Source: Clostridia bacterium (GTDB taxonomy: Bacteria; Bacillota_E; RBS10-35; JAJYVN01). From it: a stretch of 8,267 bases of DNA. The stretch covers positions 1 to 8,267 of the forward strand of contig DAHWHT010000177.1 of assembly GCA_027335515.1 (NCBI GenBank), in the 5' to 3' direction. The notes beneath the pieces are model-generated. The model did not search any database. It saw nothing but the letters and a program-made list of their open reading frames with translations, and was not told the DNA's origin. Below, piece after piece: positions 1 through 6,525 of this stretch. The position numbers and the translations under genes are program-made. How positions within the stretch are numbered: position 1 is the stretch's first letter; every line of letters starts with the position of its first letter.

Positions 1-245
1 GTGGTCTTCTGGTATGGCACGGTCTCCAGCACCCTCTCGACACAGCTGCCCGTCCGCGGCCCTTCACGGACCACGCAGCGGTATTCCACGCCGGCATCTC
101 GGTGCTCGTTTCGGGACAGCAGTTCGACGCGCGCGACATCCGGGTGAAAATCGGGGATACGCGCGGGGTTCTCGGCGGCATCCCAGGCCTCTTCCGTGCA
201 CGCGTGGACCGTTGCCGGCGCTCGCCATTGCACCGGACGCCCCAT
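1..245 (-). CDS. SRPBCC-like (START/polyketide cyclase fold) protein, N-terminal part, cut by window edge
   Basis: An open frame starts with ATG at 245 and runs without a stop to the left edge, giving 81 residues of an incomplete protein. The N-terminus has the look of an SRPBCC domain. A first strand (APATVHA, about residues 9-15) is followed by a helix (TEEAWDAAENPARIPDFHPD, 17-36) in the place where these proteins carry 'vwavlsDpe.ipr.hP'. Two strands then follow (ARVELL and VEYRCVV). Such domains form a helix-grip pocket for lipids, polyketides or other small hydrophobic ligands, and full members usually have about 140-150 residues, so nearly half is missing here. The ligand cannot be told. 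The start lies 25 bp after the tetR stop on the same strand, so the two are probably co-transcribed and this gene is a likely target or partner of that repressor. The ribosome site is weak. The coding call is fairly sure, the family call moderate, made from pattern only. Confidence 0.6.
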   Translation of the reverse strand, partial: MGRPVQWRAPATVHACTEEAWDAAENPARIPDFHPDVARVELLSRNEHRDAGVEYRCVVREGPRTGSCVERVLETVPYQKT

Positions 246-270
246 ACATTGCACCGCATTTCACAGCTAC

Positions 271-855
271 CTATGCGGTCTCGGTTCGCAGCACCTCGAA
301 CGCGCGCTTCAGGAGGTCCTGCAGATGCTCGCCGCCCGCCGGGTGACCCACCCAATACTCCAGCGCCGTCGTCATGGCAGCCAGGCATGCAGAAGCAATC
401 ACTTCGATCCGGTAGTCGTCGCCGCCCCGCCGTCGCCCCAGCGCCTGCACGAGAACGGCGCGCGTGGCAGTCTGCTGATCCCAGTAACGGGCGCGGAGCT
501 GTGGCGTGTCCATCACGAGCCTGCTACGTTCCAAGACCAACCGCATGTCTTCGGCTGGCACCTGATCGATGGCGTTCAGCACGCCGTTGCGAATACGCTC
601 GAACGGACTCAGAGAGGCGGGCTCGGCCTCGACGCATGCGGCGATCAGGGGGTCGTAAGGGTCCGAGAGCACCATCGCCTCCTTGGTGGGAAAGTGTCGG
701 AAGCACGTCATCTCCGACACGCCGGCGGCAGCGGCGATCATCGCCACCGTGGTTTCCTCGAAGCCGTGCGCCAAAAACAACCGCATGGCGTGCGCCTGAA
801 TCGCGGCGCGCGTGGCTGCCTTCTTGCGTGCGCGAAGGCCCTGCTGGCCCGACAT
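271..855 (-). CDS. TetR family transcriptional regulator
   Basis: This 194-residue protein has the usual TetR length and layout. The N-terminal DNA-binding domain covers about residues 9-62: a first helix (AIQAHAMRLFLAHGFEETTV), then the helix-turn-helix with AAAAGVSEMTCFRHFPTKEA (41-60), which matches the classic 'A..aGvs..t.frhFptKe.l' pattern. The remainder is the helical ligand-binding and dimer domain and gives no clear ligand. The PYDPLIAACVEA stretch (66-77) is typical of a large TetR subgroup. The ATG start has GGAGG at 866-870, ten bases upstream. The gene is followed 25 bp later by the partial SRPBCC-like gene on the same strand, so it probably controls its own small operon. A hairpin (929-951), a CGTGACA direct repeat (890-896 and 902-908) and an AT-rich palindrome (1061-1081) lie upstream as possible operators. 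The family is clear; the effector and targets are unknown. Confidence 0.9.
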   Translation of the reverse strand: MSGQQGLRARKKAATRAAIQAHAMRLFLAHGFEETTVAMIAAAAGVSEMTCFRHFPTKEAMVLSDPYDPLIAACVEAEPASLSPFERIRNGVLNAIDQVPAEDMRLVLERSRLVMDTPQLRARYWDQQTATRAVLVQALGRRRGGDDYRIEVIASACLAAMTTALEYWVGHPAGGEHLQDLLKRAFEVLRTETA

Positions 856-928
856 GCACGTCGCGCCTCCAGTTCATGCCGAATCTCGTCGTGACACGGA
901 GCGTGACAGCGCTGCGCGACGGGCCCCC

Positions 929-951
929 CGCTGGCGCCACAGCCGCCAGCG
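929..951. repeat. Perfect inverted repeat, 8-bp stem, 7-base loop
   Basis: CGCTGGCG at 929-936 pairs exactly with CGCCAGCG at 944-951 around the loop CCACAGC. It lies about 75 bp upstream of the tetR start. No T-run follows on either strand, so it is not an ordinary intrinsic terminator. An operator for the TetR dimer or a structured leader are options; chance cannot be excluded in DNA this GC-rich. Confidence 0.4.
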
Positions 952-1060
952 ACCCCAAGAATGCGCGGGCGGAAGGAAAGGGTCGGACACCCACAATGCT
1001 TGCGGCGGCGCGCCAACCAGCCTTCTCCCGTTGCGCCACACCACGGCACGCGGCGACCCT

Positions 1061-1081
1061 CATATTAGCAACACGAATATG
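1061..1081. promoter_or_regulatory. AT-rich palindrome, possible operator or promoter for tetR
   Basis: CATATT (1061-1066) and AATATG (1076-1081) form an inverted repeat around a nine-base centre, inside the most AT-rich patch of the left half. Read on the minus strand it contains TGCTAATAT, which resembles an extended -10 element, but no good -35 box is in place. It sits about 205 bp upstream of tetR. A TetR-type operator or the tetR promoter is the most natural reading; this is inference only. Confidence 0.25.
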
Positions 1082-1305
1082 TTAGTGGCTATCACATCAG
1101 ACGTCAAGGCGCCGCTGCGCCGGTTGCCCTGGGCAAGGCCGCCACGTCCATACGACAGCACCCCGACCCGGACGACCCACGGCAAAACGCAGTGGGCGTC
1201 CGTCGCCTGGAAGCTCACGCGGGCCCAGCTGTCCGGATCCGAGAACTTCGGAGCCATGTTCCGCCGCCACGGATGGTCGTCCGTTCGGTGCGCCCCGCCC
1301 CCCCG

Positions 1306-1317
1306 CCCGCCGGCGGG
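1306..1317 (-). terminator. GC-only palindrome beyond the GNAT-Nudix stop, weak terminator candidate
   Basis: CCCGCCGGCGGG is self-complementary and lies within a longer run of C and G about 35 bp past the stop codon at 1353-1355, in the direction of minus-strand transcription. Such a strong GC hairpin could slow polymerase at the end of the lysR-htrA-nth-GNAT strand, but no T-tract follows, so a factor-dependent stop or no function is equally possible. Confidence 0.2.
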
Positions 1318-1352
1318 GGTCCGCTCCCCGGTCTGCCGTGGCCCGGGTGGCG

Positions 1353-2297
1353 TCAGGGCCGCGCCGCGACCGGCACCCGCTCGTCCTCCAGCGTCACCGG
1401 CGACGGCGGCCAGGCATCGCCGCGGGCCAGGGCGGCGGCAATCGGCGGTGGCACGCAGCGGCGGGCGGCGATCTCGCTTGGCATGAGCCACTCGGGCGTC
1501 GCGCGCCCCCGGCGGTGCATCCGCGCCTCGTCATACTCCGGACCCGTTCCCGCGGGGCCGGCGACGCGCGCCACCTCCGCCGCAAAGTAGCGCTGGACGC
1601 GGCCGTGGCGCAAGACCCGATAGCCCAGCGGCCCGAGGCGCACCTCCAGACCGGTCTCCTCAAGCAACTCGCGCTGGGCCGCCTGCTCCGGCGTCTCTCC
1701 GGCTTCCACACCCCCGCCTGGCAGGATCCACCAGGTGTCTCCGTTGTATTCGCGCCGGATCCACAGCGAGCGGCCCTGCGCGTCGCGCACCACGGCCCCG
1801 GCGCGCTCGCGCAGGTAGCGCTGAAGCAGGGCGCAGTCCAGGCTGCGGTCGAACTTGCGGCCGACGCCCAATAGCCGTCCCGCCTCGAAAAAGCCCTCCG
1901 CCATGCACATCCGCAGCGAGGCCGCGTTATCCGCCGAGATCAGCGCCACCGCCACCCGGTGGCCAAGTTCCGTGCCGCGGCGACACAGTCCGTCCAGCAC
2001 CAGCCGGCCGCGTCCCCTGCCCCGCCGCTCCCCCGCAACATACACCGAACAGACCACGGTACCGGCCCAGCCGCAGCGATCGCTGAAGGGTGAAAGGCTC
2101 CCCCACGCCGCCACGGCCCCGTCCTCTTCCAGAACCAGGACGGGATGGCGCTGCGGAGGGTGCGCCCGCAGCCAGGCCCGGCGTTCTTCCAGCGAGACGG
2201 GCTCCGTGTCCCAGGTGGCCGTACTGGAGACCACCTCGGCGTTGTAGATGGACACGATCGCGGGCAGGTCCGCTTCGGTGGCAAGACGGAGCGGCAT
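1353..2297 (-). CDS. GNAT acetyltransferase (phosphinothricin-acetyltransferase-like) fused to a Nudix hydrolase
   Basis: A 314-residue protein made of two enzyme domains. Residues 1-162 match the PAT/Bar branch of GNAT N-acetyltransferases: [19 protein letters not shown] near the N-terminus, SVYV (84-87) leading into the acetyl-CoA loop ERRGRGRG (90-97), then NAAS (124-127) and GRKFDRSLD. Residues 165 to about 310 are a Nudix domain with an exact Nudix box, G-x5-E-x7-RE-L-x-EE-x-G-L, at 195-217, so the Mg-binding glutamates are intact; Nudix enzymes cleave nucleoside diphosphates linked to another moiety. ATG 2297 is chosen over an upstream in-frame ATG (2417) because AGGGGGGA lies just before it and because the GNAT fold begins there. 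In the GNAT half, the Bar glutamate before S-x-VYV is Val82 and the Bar histidine is Cys131, so acetylation activity is uncertain. It lies 82 bp after nth on the same strand. Domain calls are firm; substrates are unknown. Confidence 0.9.
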   Translation of the reverse strand: MPLRLATEADLPAIVSIYNAEVVSSTATWDTEPVSLEERRAWLRAHPPQRHPVLVLEEDGAVAAWGSLSPFSDRCGWAGTVVCSVYVAGERRGRGRGRLVLDGLCRRGTELGHRVAVALISADNAASLRMCMAEGFFEAGRLLGVGRKFDRSLDCALLQRYLRERAGAVVRDAQGRSLWIRREYNGDTWWILPGGGVEAGETPEQAAQRELLEETGLEVRLGPLGYRVLRHGRVQRYFAAEVARVAGPAGTGPEYDEARMHRRGRATPEWLMPSEIAARRCVPPPIAAALARGDAWPPSPVTLEDERVPVAARP

Positions 2298-2379
2298 GGC
2301 TGGTCCCCCCTGACAGACGACACGACGGTTGCCCCGGACGGTTCGCCGCCGTGGACCGCCGCCCTTCCAACCCTTTACC

Positions 2380-3054
2380 TCAGCCGCCCGCCGGCGTGCG
2401 GGCGCCGCCCGGCGCACGGCCGAAATGGCAGTCCGCCCGCAGGGGGCACGCCGCGCAATCCGGGCGCCGGGCGTGGCACACCAGCCGTCCGTGCCAGATC
2501 AGGCGGTGGTGGGTCGCGGACCAGGCCGCCCGCGGCAGGCGGGATTGCAGCTGACGCTCCACCACCTCCGGCGTCTGTCCGCGCGAAAGGCCGATGCGGT
2601 TGGCCACCCGCAGCACATGGGTGTCCACCGCGATGGCCGGCACCCCAAACGCGGTGGCGAGCACCACGTTGGCCGTCTTGCGCCCCACCCCGGGCAGGGC
2701 GGTCAGGGCGTCCATGTCCGCGGGCACCCGCCCGCCGTGCGCGGTCGTCAGCAGCCGGGCGGTGGCGACCAGATTACGCGCCTTGTTGCGGAACAGACCC
2801 AAACCGGAGATCAGGGCGGACACCTCGTCGATGTCCGCCCCCGCGAGGGCCGCCGCATCCGGGAAACGCGCAAACAGGACCGGGGTGGTACGGTTGACCC
2901 GTTCGTCGGTGCACTGGGCCGAGAGCACGGTCGCCACCAACACCTCGAAGGCGTTGCGGTGGGCGAGGGCGCAACAGGCATCCGGATACGCCTTTTCCAG
3001 GCCGGCCAGGATCCGCCTGACCGATACCCGCGGTAGTCCGGTCACCGCCGTCAC
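2380..3054 (-). CDS. nth: Endonuclease III, DNA glycosylase/AP lyase
   Basis: Endonuclease III removes oxidised pyrimidines from DNA and cuts at abasic sites in base excision repair. The 224-residue product is close to the E. coli enzyme (211). It shows [10 protein letters not shown] (45-54), the helix-hairpin-helix [10 protein letters not shown] (120-129) with catalytic Lys126, and VDTHV with catalytic Asp144. At the C-terminus are four cysteines, C193-x6-C200-x2-C203-x5-C209, the family's [4Fe-4S] ligand pattern. The long frame opens further upstream, but that part is only a shadow of the protease gene. The GTG at 3054 is chosen because its GTGA overlaps the protease stop, the usual form of translational coupling. 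A second GTG at 3045 is possible. An AGGAG lies rather far (17 bases) upstream, so reinitiation after the protease gene is likely. All expected catalytic residues are present; function is secure. Confidence 0.95.
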   Translation of the reverse strand: MTAVTGLPRVSVRRILAGLEKAYPDACCALAHRNAFEVLVATVLSAQCTDERVNRTTPVLFARFPDAAALAGADIDEVSALISGLGLFRNKARNLVATARLLTTAHGGRVPADMDALTALPGVGRKTANVVLATAFGVPAIAVDTHVLRVANRIGLSRGQTPEVVERQLQSRLPRAAWSATHHRLIWHGRLVCHARRPDCAACPLRADCHFGRAPGGARTPAGG

Positions 3055-3974
3055 CGGCGGCTGCGGGGCCGCTCCTGCACCGGCATCGCCACCTCCAGAG
3101 GCTCGCCCCCGCGCAACACGCGGACCCGCGCCACACCGCCCACCGCACCCAGGGCCCGCCGCACGGCACCGGGCGTACCGACCGCCCGACCGTTCACCGT
3201 GACGATCATGTCGAACCGCGCCAGCCCCGCACGCGCGGCCGGACCGCCCGGAGCCAGGTCCGTAATCAGAACGCCGCGGTCGGCCGGCAGGGCGAACAGG
3301 TCCTTCCAAACCGGGGGCATGGCCTCCGCCTGCGCCAGGATACCCAACCAGGGGTGGCTGGCCCGCCCTTGGTCACGCAGTTCGGTCGCCACACCGACGG
3401 CGGTATTCGCCGGGATCGCAAACCCGAGCCCCTGCCCACCGGCAAGCATGGCCGTGGTGATCCCGATGACGCTGCCGTCCAAGAGCACCAGCGGACCACC
3501 GCTGTTACCGGGGTTGATGGCGGCATCGGTCTGCACCATGCCGTCCAGTTCCCCGCCCTCCGGCGTCGAAAGCACCCGTTCCAGGGCGCTGACCACACCA
3601 AAGGTGACGGTCCAGCTCAGCCCGTACGGGTTGCCGAGGGCGAGCACCGCCAGATCCGGCCGCAGCGCGTCCGAATCGCCGAAGGTCGCCTGCGGAGGGC
3701 GACGCGCACCGGTGAGCCGCACCACCGCCAGGTCATAGACCGCGTCCGCACCCACCACGAGCCCCGTCTGCCGGCTGCCGTCGGGCGAGGCCACCTCGAC
3801 CGCATCGGCGCCGCGCACCACGTGCGCATTGGTGAGAACATGCCCGTCCGCTCCCCAGACCACGCCGGAGCCCATGCCCCCGCGGCCCGAGCCGTGGACG
3901 ATCTGCACCACCGTCGGTCCCACTGCCTCCGCTGCCCGGGTCGTCGCCTCCGACAAGGGATCCATCCCCGCCAT
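3051..3974 (-). CDS. HtrA/DegP-like trypsin-fold serine protease with PDZ domain, no signal peptide
   Basis: This 307-residue protein has the S1C (HtrA) layout: a protease domain at about 15-200 followed by one PDZ domain at about 205-300. The catalytic triad is visible as His51 in TNAHVV, Asp81 in YDLAVV and Ser158 in NPGNSGGP, with LGNPYGLSWTVTFGVVS before it and GLGFAIPAN after it. PDZ features include the binding loop WLGI (209-212) and APGGPAARAGL with an NGRAVG turn. Family members digest or hold misfolded proteins, and most are exported. Here the N-terminus (MAGMDPLSEATTRAAEAVGP) has no signal peptide or membrane anchor, so the protein is predicted cytoplasmic. The ATG 3974 start has GGGAGG eight bases upstream. 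Its own promoter lies at 4017-4045, and its stop overlaps the nth start. DegP, DegQ and DegS symbols are not given because the family member cannot be decided. Confidence 0.9.
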   Translation of the reverse strand: MAGMDPLSEATTRAAEAVGPTVVQIVHGSGRGGMGSGVVWGADGHVLTNAHVVRGADAVEVASPDGSRQTGLVVGADAVYDLAVVRLTGARRPPQATFGDSDALRPDLAVLALGNPYGLSWTVTFGVVSALERVLSTPEGGELDGMVQTDAAINPGNSGGPLVLLDGSVIGITTAMLAGGQGLGFAIPANTAVGVATELRDQGRASHPWLGILAQAEAMPPVWKDLFALPADRGVLITDLAPGGPAARAGLARFDMIVTVNGRAVGTPGAVRRALGAVGGVARVRVLRGGEPLEVAMPVQERPRSRR

Positions 3975-4016
3975 GGCGGCCGCCTCCCGTCTTTGACCTT
4001 CCCTGACCTACGACGC

Positions 4017-4045
4017 AGTCTACACCCCCGCCCCGGACCGGTCAA
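4017..4045 (-). promoter_or_regulatory. Sigma70-type promoter for the protease-nth genes
   Basis: Read on the minus strand, TTGACC (4045-4040) is followed after exactly 17 bases by TAGACT (4022-4017), a close match to the -35 and -10 consensus. The TGA inside the -35 box is the lysR stop codon. Transcription would start near 4010, about 36 bases before the protease ATG at 3974. This gives the protease and nth, and perhaps the GNAT-Nudix gene, expression independent of lysR. Confidence 0.65.
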
Positions 4046-4908
4046 GCCGGCGTCAGCAACTCCAACAGCCGCGCGGCCGCGGGACCGGGCGTGGCGCCGC
4101 GCCGCCAAACGGCCCAGGTACCCACCCGCACCGGTGAAAGATCCGGCGGCACCCGGACCGACCCCAGGTTCCCCGCCGCCAACTCCCCTGCCACCGCCGA
4201 CTGGGGCAAAAACGACAGCCCGAGGCCTTCAGCCAACATCCGTTTGGTGACGTCCACCTGGCGCACTTCCATCAGGCGCAGCGTCCCGAAGCGTGCCTGC
4301 AGCGCGGCCAGCAGCCGGTCCCAATAGCCGGGGTGGTTACGGGTCAACAGCGGATGCCCCCGCAGCGCCTCCTCCAAACAAACACCCCCCAAGGCCGGCG
4401 GCCCGACCGCCACCACCGGTTCGTCGGTGAGGCGCCGGCCAACCAGTGCGGCACCCTCCGGCGGCAGGCGCGATAGGCCGAGGTCGGACTGGCCGGCGGC
4501 CACCGCCTGCGCCACATCGGCCGAAAACGCGGTGCGCAGCGCCACATCCAGCCGCGGACGCTCGGAAAGCAGCCGGCGCAAGGCCGCAGGCAGACTCTGC
4601 GCAGCGACGAAGATGGACGCACAGATGCGGAGGCGTTCATCGTAGCGTTCGCCCCAGGCGCGCACCTCCGCCTCGGCCTCGGCCTGCAGGGCCAGGATGC
4701 GTTTGGCATAAGGCAGCAGGCGCTCGCCGGCGGCCGTCAGACGCACGCGCCGGCCGCCGCGTTCGAACAGCGCCTGGCCGAGTCCGCGTTCCAGGGCCTG
4801 GATGTGCGCCGTAACCGTGGGTTGTGACAGATAGAGGCTCTCGGCCGCCCGACGAAAGTGCAACTGCTCGGCCACCGCGACAAAACAGCTCAGCGGACGC
4901 GCATCCAC
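4042..4908 (-). CDS. LysR-type transcriptional regulator, divergent from leuC
   Basis: The 288-residue protein has typical LysR length and order. An N-terminal winged helix-turn-helix is followed by a linker helix (LPYAKRILALQAEAEAEVRAW). Residues from about 90 on form the two-lobed effector-binding domain, including LRICASIFVAAQ, the QSDLGLSRLP stretch and GLGLSFLPQSAV. The HTH is seen as FRRAAESLYLSQPTVTAHIQ (18-37) followed by LFER. A GTG at 4914 is also possible, but GTG 4908 is preferred because GGGGGA then stands six bases upstream; for 4914 it would touch the start. It is transcribed away from leuC, and the shared intergenic region holds a perfect T-N11-A LysR box, so control of leuC and of itself is likely. 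As I recall, Pseudomonas aeruginosa also has a LysR gene divergent from leuC. The inducer is unknown; an isopropylmalate-type metabolite is a guess. Confidence 0.92.
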   Translation of the reverse strand: MDARPLSCFVAVAEQLHFRRAAESLYLSQPTVTAHIQALERGLGQALFERGGRRVRLTAAGERLLPYAKRILALQAEAEAEVRAWGERYDERLRICASIFVAAQSLPAALRRLLSERPRLDVALRTAFSADVAQAVAAGQSDLGLSRLPPEGAALVGRRLTDEPVVAVGPPALGGVCLEEALRGHPLLTRNHPGYWDRLLAALQARFGTLRLMEVRQVDVTKRMLAEGLGLSFLPQSAVAGELAAGNLGSVRVPPDLSPVRVGTWAVWRRGATPGPAAARLLELLTPA

Positions 4909-4930
4909 CTCCACTCCCCCCTTCGCTTAC

Positions 4931-4949
4931 TGATCGGCTTACGCTATCA
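4931..4949. promoter_or_regulatory. LysR box TGAT-N11-ATCA in the lysR/leuC intergenic region
   Basis: TGAT (4931-4934) and ATCA (4946-4949) are perfect inverted copies with exactly eleven bases between them, the T-N11-A form known for LysR-family binding sites. The centre is about 79 bp before the leuC start and 32 bp before the lysR start, so binding could serve both leuC activation and lysR autoregulation. A direct repeat ATGGGC (4951-4956 and 4969-4974) follows to the right and could be part of a second subsite. No convincing -35/-10 pair for leuC was found in this 110-bp region. Confidence 0.5.
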
Positions 4950-5018
4950 CATGGGCACGGTTTTCCGAATGGGCTTTGGCGCGCAGGTCCGCTAGGATGA
5001 ATCCAGGGGGTGGCAAGC

Positions 5019-6473
5019 GTGTCCGCGACCCAAACCGCAACCGCAAAGACGCTGGTCGAAAAGATTTGGGACCGTCATGTCGTGGCCTCCCCGCCCGGCA
5101 TGCCCGACCTGCTGTATGTGGACCTGCACCTGGTGCACGAGGTGACCTCACCGCAAGCCTTTGAGGGTCTGCGCCTGGCGGGACGCCGCGTGCGCCGACC
5201 GGAGCGCACCTTCGCGACGATGGACCACAACGTTCCGACCCAGGGGCGCGGCCTGCCGATCGCCGACGCGACCGCGGCCCGGCAGATCGCGGCCCTGGAG
5301 GCCAACTGCCGCGAGTTCGGCATCACGCTGTATGGATTGGACAGTCCCGCCCAGGGCATCGTCCACGTGATCGGCCCGGAACAGGGCCTGACCCAACCCG
5401 GGCGCACGATCGTCTGCGGCGACAGCCACACGAGCACCCACGGGGCCTTCGGAGCCCTGGCCTTCGGTATCGGCACCAGCGAGGTCGAGCACGTGCTGGC
5501 GACCCAGTGCCTGTGGCAGAGGCGGCCCCGGACCATGGAGATCCGCATCGACGGCACCCTGCCGCCGTGCATCACGGCCAAAGACATCATTCTGGCCGTC
5601 ATCGGGCGCATCGGCACCGCCGGGGCAACCGGCTACGTCGTGGAATACCGCGGTCAGGGCCTTGCCGGCCTGAGCATGGAAAACCGCATGACCATCTGCA
5701 ACATGTCGATCGAGGCCGGCGCGCGCGCCGGGCTGATCGCACCGGACGACGCCACCTACGCCTATCTGGAGGGGCGGCCGTTCGCCCCGCGCGGCCCGGC
5801 CTGGGAGCGCGCGCTGGCGCAGTGGCAGTCGCTGCAAAGCGATGCGCACGTCGCCTTCGACCGCTCCGTCGTGCTGGACGCCGCCGACCTGGCACCGCAG
5901 GTCACCTGGGGCACCAGCCCAGGCATGGTGGTCGGCGTAGACGGCCGCGTTCCGGATCCGAACACCCTCGCCGACCCCGACGAACGCCGCGCGGCCGTCC
6001 GCGCCCTGGAATACATGGACCTGCGGCCCGGGACCGCCATCGCCGACCTGGCGGTGGACCGCGTCTTTATCGGCTCCTGCACCAACGGCCGCATCGAAGA
6101 CCTGCGCGCCGCCGCGACGGTGGTGCGCGGCGCCCTGGAACGCAACCGCCGCGTCGCCGCCAGCGTCCGCGCCATGGTGGTGCCGGGCAGCCAGCCGGTC
6201 AAGGCGCAGGCGGAGCGCGAGGGTCTGGCGGAGGTGTTCCGCCGCGCGGGCTTTGACTGGCGGGAGTCCGGCTGCAGCATGTGCCTGGGCATGAATCCCG
6301 ACATCCTCCTGCCGGGCGAGCGCTGTGCGAGCACGAGCAACCGCAACTTCGAGGGCCGCCAGGGCCGTGGCGGGCGCACCCACCTCGTTTCGCCCCAGAT
6401 GGCGGCCGCGGCGGCCATCGAGGGCCACTTCGTGGACATCCGCGACTGGGAGCCGGCCACCGCCGCCGTTTGA
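5019..6473 (+). CDS. leuC: 3-isopropylmalate dehydratase large subunit (isopropylmalate isomerase)
   Basis: LeuC with LeuD converts 2-isopropylmalate to 3-isopropylmalate in leucine biosynthesis, using a [4Fe-4S] cluster of the aconitase type in the cytoplasm. The 484-residue product has full family length. Motifs run in order: [12 protein letters not shown] (11-22), [26 protein letters not shown] (66-74), [14 protein letters not shown] (132-145), [15 protein letters not shown], and [17 protein letters not shown]. The cluster cysteines are C354 in IGSCTNGR and C419 and C422 in [12 protein letters not shown], all present, and [10 protein letters not shown] follows. GTG 5019 is preferred because AGGGGG (5005-5010) stands eight bases upstream; an in-frame GTG at 5010 would add three residues but overlaps that site. 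It is followed after 52 bp by a methyltransferase gene and then leuD, read in the same direction. Assignment is secure. Confidence 0.97.
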   Translation: MSATQTATAKTLVEKIWDRHVVASPPGMPDLLYVDLHLVHEVTSPQAFEGLRLAGRRVRRPERTFATMDHNVPTQGRGLPIADATAARQIAALEANCREFGITLYGLDSPAQGIVHVIGPEQGLTQPGRTIVCGDSHTSTHGAFGALAFGIGTSEVEHVLATQCLWQRRPRTMEIRIDGTLPPCITAKDIILAVIGRIGTAGATGYVVEYRGQGLAGLSMENRMTICNMSIEAGARAGLIAPDDATYAYLEGRPFAPRGPAWERALAQWQSLQSDAHVAFDRSVVLDAADLAPQVTWGTSPGMVVGVDGRVPDPNTLADPDERRAAVRALEYMDLRPGTAIADLAVDRVFIGSCTNGRIEDLRAAATVVRGALERNRRVAASVRAMVVPGSQPVKAQAEREGLAEVFRRAGFDWRESGCSMCLGMNPDILLPGERCASTSNRNFEGRQGRGGRTHLVSPQMAAAAAIEGHFVDIRDWEPATAAV

Positions 6474-6525
6474 AGCCAAGGGCGGGGTGTGGTCCGGAAA
6501 TCGACCACGGGGCGGGGGTGGCAGG

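Larger units (their letters stand above)
856..1352. other. Gene-free stretch between tetR and the GNAT-Nudix gene
   Basis: I find no frame here with a recognisable protein on either strand. A minus-strand frame from ATG 1257 to 1060 (65 codons) has only a weak ribosome site and no recognisable family. The stretch must hold the tetR promoter, since tetR reads leftward from 855. Visible landmarks are two CGTGACA copies twelve bases apart (890-896, 902-908), a CAGCGCTG palindrome (907-914), a hairpin (929-951), a short AT-rich island (about 1060-1100) within otherwise GC-rich DNA, and a GC-only palindrome (1306-1317) beyond the stop of the GNAT-Nudix gene. It may also be decayed coding DNA, but no residual protein similarity was seen. 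Confidence 0.5.

Noticed and set aside
102..1085. Plus-strand frame of 327 codons opposite tetR
   Set aside because: Arginine- and proline-rich translation typical of an antisense shadow; the opposite strand carries a clear TetR protein.
1060..1257. Minus-strand 65-codon frame starting with MAPKFSDPDSW
   Set aside because: The start looks protein-like, but the rest has no recognised domain and the ribosome site is weak; not enough to call a gene.
2298..2417. N-terminal extension of the GNAT-Nudix frame to the ATG at 2417
   Set aside because: It would overlap nth, is arginine- and glycine-rich, and the ATG at 2297 has a strong ribosome site at the start of the GNAT fold.
3055..3309. N-terminal extension of the nth frame up to an ATG at 3309
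   Set aside because: The extra residues are the shifted frame of the HtrA PDZ region and look like no endonuclease III; the GTG at the stop overlap fits better.
4993..4998. TAGGAT as the leuC -10 box
   Set aside because: No -35 box at proper spacing, and transcription would start inside the leuC ribosome site.
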